The notes below the pieces were generated by a model. The model was not told the origin of the DNA, made no database searches, and worked only from the letters and a program-made list of their open reading frames with translations. From contig JAZQAV010000140.1 in NCBI GenBank assembly GCA_045545435.1, forward strand, positions 1-24,404: a stretch of DNA of 24,404 nt, in the 5' to 3' direction. Position 1 is the first letter of the stretch, and every line of letters begins with the position of its first letter. The position numbers and the translations under genes were made by a program. Origin of the DNA: UMGS1502 sp045545435 (GTDB lineage Bacteria > Actinomycetota > Coriobacteriia > Coriobacteriales > Eggerthellaceae). Positions 20,977-24,404 of this stretch are shown piece by piece.

Positions 20977-21630
20977 CTAGAAGCGCGCGTAACGGGTGAG
21001 GTTCTTCTCCAGCTTCTCGACGAACTTCTGGCCGATCTCGGAAAGCGCGGCACCCTTCTTGATAACGTAGCCCAGATGCAGTTTGACATCGGTATCAAGC
21101 GCAACCGTAGACAGCGCCGAGCCGTCTGAGATGCCAACCAAAATGCCGCTGGTAACGGTATAGCCGTTAAGAGCAACAATAAGCTCGGAAAGAGAAGCGC
21201 GATCGGTGCAGGCGATGCTCTTATGGCGCGCTTCGTCGGCAAGCGCTTCCTCGGCGAAGAACGCCGGTGCACCCTCCTCTTGAGCGAAATACAGATACGG
21301 GTAATCCTCAAGCTGCTCAAGCGTGACCTTGTCAACGTTTACCAGCGGATGGCTTGAAGGAAGCGCCACGCGTGGCGTGGACTGAATAAGCTCCACGAAC
21401 TCAAGCCCCGCGGCGGCAAAGGCCTCTTCCAGCTGCGCCGCCGTCGTGGTGGTTTCAACCAAAACGCCCAGCTCGGACACGCCATTAGCAACGTCTTCGA
21501 TGACGCCTTGGGTGGTGCGATCACGCAACGCGTACTCGTACGCATCGCCGCCAACAGCCAAAACGGTGCTCGCGAACGTTTGAACATCGAACAGATAGTG
21601 CTGTCCGGATACTGCAAATTGATGAGCCAT
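20977..21630 (-). CDS. Stand-alone LysR-type effector-binding domain lacking a DNA-binding domain, 217 aa
   Basis: The whole protein aligns with residues about 94-300 of the full-length LysR regulator at 23458-24387. Shared words include S-x-Q-H-Y, Q-x-F, the G-x-I-E-D-V block, S-E-x-G-V-L, S/H-H-P-L, T-D-R-x-x-L, N-G-Y-T-x-x-x-G-I/V-L and K-x-x-x-G-Y. There is no N-terminal winged helix. The 53 bases between it and the ligase stop cannot encode one. It has its own AAAGGAG site six bases before the ATG, so it is a real gene rather than a 5'-truncated remnant. It is co-directional with, and just downstream of, the ligase gene, and is followed by a terminator. It could be a ligand sensor, a decoy or a heterodimer partner of the full regulator. 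Confidence 0.85.
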   Translation of the reverse strand: MAHQFAVSGQHYLFDVQTFASTVLAVGGDAYEYALRDRTTQGVIEDVANGVSELGVLVETTTTAAQLEEAFAAAGLEFVELIQSTPRVALPSSHPLVNVDKVTLEQLEDYPYLYFAQEEGAPAFFAEEALADEARHKSIACTDRASLSELIVALNGYTVTSGILVGISDGSALSTVALDTDVKLHLGYVIKKGAALSEIGQKFVEKLEKNLTRYARF

Positions 21631-21683
21631 TATGCACTCCTTTGACTAGTGCGATCCTTTTAAAGATTCGCGTAACGTGCTAC

Positions 21684-23081
21684 TTATTTCGTCTCGGAGG
21701 CATGGGCTGCCTCTGCGGCCTTTTCGACGGCAACAGCGTCGGACGTGGACGTGCGCTCATCGACGAAACGCTTGGCCTTGTGCTCGGCGGAAACGCCCAA
21801 ACCATCGGTATCGTACACGATAACCTTGGCGGGACGCACGCCGCAATGGGTTTTAAGCGCAAGCTCGACGCGCTTGGCAACCTGGTCGTACGGCTCGTCC
21901 GAACCGAACACGCGCTCAACCGACACCTCGTACTTGGTGGTGTAATTCTCGTCGTACACGCGAATACGATACTCGCCCGACAGGCCCTTGTCCTGGCGCA
22001 CGATGTACTCGATATCGGACGGGAACACGTTAACGGCGCTCACGATGAACATCTCGTCCTTGCGGCCCAAAATGTAAATGCGCGACGTGGTGCGACCGCA
22101 CTCGCACTTCTCGCGGTTCACGTAGCCAATGTCACCAGAACGGAAGCGAATCATCGGACGCGCATGCTTCTTGAGCGTGGTGTACACGATTTCGCCCTTC
22201 TCGCCATCGGGAAGAACCTCGCCCGTAACCGGGTCAACCACTTCAACCAGAATCTGGTCTTCGATGATGTGCAGGCCGTTTTTGTATTCGCACATGCCCG
22301 CGCAAGCGCCATAGATGTCGGAAAGGCCGAAGAAGTCGTACACGCTGGCATCCCAAATGTCCTCGATGGCCTTGCGCGTGGTCTCAATGGATCCGCCCGG
22401 CTCACCAGAGATGATGATGGTTTTCAGGCTGGCAAAGTCAACAGGCGGGTTATAACCCTTTTCGATTGCTTTCTGGCCAAGCAGCCACGCGTACGAAGGC
22501 GAAGACCACATAAAGGTGGGCTGATAGTGCTTCATTGCCCACAGCAGACGGTCGGAGGGCACAGCGCCCACCCAAATGCCAAGCGCGCCCAGCTCTTGTG
22601 CGCCAATGACGCAAGGGCCACCCACGTACAAAGCAAAGTTCATGCCGTGCAGATAGCGGTCGTTGGGACGCATGCCCGCCTGCCAGAACAGGCGCGCTTC
22701 TGCGTGCATGAAGTCGTCGAAGTCCTGCTGGTTGAAGGGGCTCATGGTGGGAACGCCCGTGGAGCCCGACGAGGTGGCCATATACACAATTTCGTCTTCG
22801 GGCACCGCAGCAAGCTCGCCGAAGAAGGAGCCTACGCCTTGGCAATCACGCTCGGTCTGCTTGTTGATGAAGGGGAACTTGCGCAAATCCTCAAGCGTGT
22901 CGCAATGCGGAGCAATGCCCGCCTCGTCCCACGTGCGCTTGTAGTAAGGGCTGTTGTTGTACGCGAACTCTAGTTCCTCGTTCAAATACTCAAGCTGCAG
23001 CTTCTCAAGCTCTTCACGCGGCATGGTCTCAATTTCGGGATCATAGTATTTCTGATCGTACGGTATGTTCTTTTTTGCCAT
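21684..23081 (-). CDS. Phenylacetate-CoA ligase-like (PaaK family) AMP-forming ligase, 465 aa
   Basis: It should activate a carboxylic acid, probably aromatic, to its CoA thioester through an acyl-AMP. Motifs: phosphate loop S104-S-G-S-T-G-V-P-T, Y238-D-F-F-G-L-S (the position of the Y-x-F-G-x-T-E motif), R304-S-G-D307 that binds ribose, a C316-x-C-G-R pair, and the C-terminal lysine region S-A-E-H-K445-A-K447-R-F. The last 22 residues are a low-complexity Ala/Glu tail. I start it at the ATG at 23081, five bases after AGGAG; a 20-codon upstream extension is unconserved. It is first in an operon with the LysR-like effector-domain gene. The substrate is not predictable from sequence alone. Confidence 0.9.
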   Translation of the reverse strand: MAKKNIPYDQKYYDPEIETMPREELEKLQLEYLNEELEFAYNNSPYYKRTWDEAGIAPHCDTLEDLRKFPFINKQTERDCQGVGSFFGELAAVPEDEIVYMATSSGSTGVPTMSPFNQQDFDDFMHAEARLFWQAGMRPNDRYLHGMNFALYVGGPCVIGAQELGALGIWVGAVPSDRLLWAMKHYQPTFMWSSPSYAWLLGQKAIEKGYNPPVDFASLKTIIISGEPGGSIETTRKAIEDIWDASVYDFFGLSDIYGACAGMCEYKNGLHIIEDQILVEVVDPVTGEVLPDGEKGEIVYTTLKKHARPMIRFRSGDIGYVNREKCECGRTTSRIYILGRKDEMFIVSAVNVFPSDIEYIVRQDKGLSGEYRIRVYDENYTTKYEVSVERVFGSDEPYDQVAKRVELALKTHCGVRPAKVIVYDTDGLGVSAEHKAKRFVDERTSTSDAVAVEKAAEAAHASETK

Positions 23082-23457
23082 CGATTCTCCTTCCATGGGG
23101 TTCGCGGCTGGCCGCTGAGTTTGCGACGCGACCAACTGCATTTTGCTCCCCTGGCAGTCGCGCCATATGCGCGGCTCGTTTTTACGCGGGCGCGAAAACG
23201 CACCCGCCCTTATGACGGTAACGCCCGCAAGCGTAACACGTCAGTTTTCACCGTTTGACATGTAATCACCTTTTGAAACGCATGGCAAGAGATGAAGGTA
23301 TGGGTAGTTTTGCGCGATGGCATTCGATTCAATCGATAACTGGGTTTATACTAACATCGAATAAAACACGTTGCGCCGCGGCACACTGCGACCTACCAAA
23401 ACGCAGTTCACCACATTGCGCTGCGGTATGCCGCACCGCCCCGTCGAAGGAGCCCCC
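23082..23457. promoter_or_regulatory. Divergent control region between the CoA ligase and LysR genes
   Basis: No gene is seen in these 376 bases. On the plus strand, TATACT (23347-23352) is a likely -10 for the LysR gene. ATTCGAT (23322-23328) and ATCGAAT (23356-23362) form an inverted repeat around it, with a further AATCGAT at 23331. LysR proteins typically bind such dyads in a shared divergent region. Nearer the LysR gene are imperfect copies of a TTGCGC(C/T)GCGG word (about 23371 and 23417). The minus-strand promoter is not clear. Confidence 0.5.
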
Positions 23458-24387
23458 ATGACTCTCCAACAACTACGCTACCTTATAGCTGTTTCGGAAC
23501 ATGGATCTATCAATGCGGCAGCGGCCAATCTGTATATTTCGCAATCCAATCTGTCAACTGCTATCAAAGAGCTCGAACGCGAACTGGGCATTACCATATT
23601 TACGCGTTCGAATCGCGGCGTCACCCTCACCAACGACGGCGCCGAACTGTTGGGCTATGCCCGCCAGGTGGTAGAGCAAGCCGATATGCTGGAAGCGCGT
23701 TACTCAAGCGGCCAAGAAGCGCAAATGCGCCTTTCGGTTTCAACCCAGCACTATTACTTCAGCCTGCAAGCGTTTATAAACGTTGCCGAAACCTGCGCCT
23801 CCGAGAAATACGATTTCGTCTTGCGCGAATGCGCGACGGGCCAAATCATCGAAGATGTGCGCACATTCCGCAGCGAAATTGGCGTGCTGTATTTGGACGA
23901 TTTTAACGAGCGGGTGCTCACCAAAGCCTTCAACGACGCCGACCTGGCATTTTTCCCGCTGTTTGACGCACATGCCCACATTTTCGTTGGCGAGCACCAT
24001 CCCCTTGCGCACAAGACGCTCGTTAAACCCGATGACCTTGCCCCTTACCCGCGCTACTCATTTGAACAGGGTATAGCCAACTCGTTCTACTACTCCGAAG
24101 AGCCCTTAGCCTATCTCCCCCATGACCGGACCATTCGCTTCACCGATCGAGGCACGCTCACCAACCTTCTAACCAGCTTCAACGGCTACACCATCTCGAC
24201 GGGCGTGCTCTCCAGCGAAATGCACACGGGCATCGTGTCTATTCCGCTGGACGTGGATGAGGTCATGAAAATCGGCTACATCATGCACAACGAACGGCGC
24301 CCCTCCACGTTGCTGAAAAACTATATTACCGAGCTGCACAACGTCATTGCGCAAAACCCCACGGTAGAAGCGCGCTACGAGCGATAG
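23458..24387 (+). CDS. LysR-family transcriptional regulator, 309 aa
   Basis: The N-terminal winged helix is canonical: L-Q-Q-L-R-Y-L-I-A-V-S-E-H-G-S-I-N-A-A-A, then L-Y-I-S-Q-S-N-L-S and F-T-R-S-N-R-G-V-T-L-T (about 3-60). A linker helix and the two-lobed effector domain (about 92-300) follow. The length of 309 is normal. The start is the ATG at 23458, five bases after AAGGAG; the upstream frame to 23371 is unconserved. It is divergent from the CoA ligase gene, so it probably controls that operon in response to a substrate or product. Its effector domain is paralogous to the solo protein at 20977-21630. Confidence 0.95.
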   Translation: MTLQQLRYLIAVSEHGSINAAAANLYISQSNLSTAIKELERELGITIFTRSNRGVTLTNDGAELLGYARQVVEQADMLEARYSSGQEAQMRLSVSTQHYYFSLQAFINVAETCASEKYDFVLRECATGQIIEDVRTFRSEIGVLYLDDFNERVLTKAFNDADLAFFPLFDAHAHIFVGEHHPLAHKTLVKPDDLAPYPRYSFEQGIANSFYYSEEPLAYLPHDRTIRFTDRGTLTNLLTSFNGYTISTGVLSSEMHTGIVSIPLDVDEVMKIGYIMHNERRPSTLLKNYITELHNVIAQNPTVEARYER

Positions 24388-24404
24388 CGCGGATTTGCGG
24401 ATTG

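Noticed and set aside
20977..21630. LysR pseudogene (truncated copy)
   Set aside because: It begins at a clean domain boundary with a strong ribosome-binding site, has no internal stop or frameshift, and sits snugly in an operon with a terminator. A recent truncation cannot be fully excluded without relatives.
21642..22973. 443-codon open frame antisense to the CoA ligase
   Set aside because: No recognisable domain, and the ligase motifs on the opposite strand are intact.

Overview
This window looks like a chromosomal segment of a moderately high-GC anaerobic actinobacterium. The best guess is class Coriobacteriia, perhaps Eggerthellaceae. That guess rests on gene content and protein style: a four-domain 2-oxoacid:ferredoxin oxidoreductase, a PaaK-type CoA ligase beside a LysR regulator, zinc-ribbon membrane proteins and Ala-rich linkers. 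I ran no search, so the placement is an inference. No rRNA, tRNA, CRISPR array, transposase or phage gene was recognised.

Layout. 1-354: the end of a FitAB/VapBC-type toxin-antitoxin operon on the minus strand, with a palindromic operator over its -10 box. 404-937: a universal stress protein with its terminator. 938-1467: a repeat-rich spacer, then an alpha/beta hydrolase (1468-2247, +). 2248-2536: a second repeat-rich spacer with a 21-bp perfect inverted repeat. 2537-4309 (-): mazG followed by a small alarmone synthetase, translationally coupled. 4436-5275 (+): a SpoU-family RNA methyltransferase whose 3' end overlaps a convergent second universal stress gene. 5807-6346 (-): apt. 6546-8447 (-): htpG with a CIRCE operator just downstream of a clear promoter.

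8770-13026 (+) is a four-gene membrane module: a double zinc-ribbon membrane protein, a TPM-domain protein, an 81-aa protein that is a paralogue of only the tail of the TPM protein, and an SPFH protein with two C-terminal zinc ribbons. It resembles the YdjG-YdjH-YdjI part of the Bacillus subtilis ydjFGHI envelope-stress cluster, but has no PspA gene here. 13593-14675 (-) is a DUF559-like endonuclease flanked by two different repeat clusters. 14936-18377 (-) is a compact operon: gamma-delta fusion, then alpha, then beta subunit of a 2-oxoacid:ferredoxin oxidoreductase. 18713-20575 (-) is a surface protein joining a cytoplasmic zinc ribbon, one membrane helix, an EF-hand loop, leucine-rich repeats and YD repeats. 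20977-23081 (-) is a PaaK-like CoA ligase followed by a LysR effector domain without a DNA-binding domain. Its full-length paralogue is divergently transcribed on the other side (23458-24387, +).

Three things deserve most attention. One is the PspA-less SPFH/TPM/zinc-ribbon module with its tail-only paralogue and the covarying hairpins before the SPFH gene. Another is the solo LysR effector domain paired with a full LysR around one CoA ligase. The third is that many spacers, and two coding linkers, each carry their own short tandem repeat with a period of about 29-62 bp.
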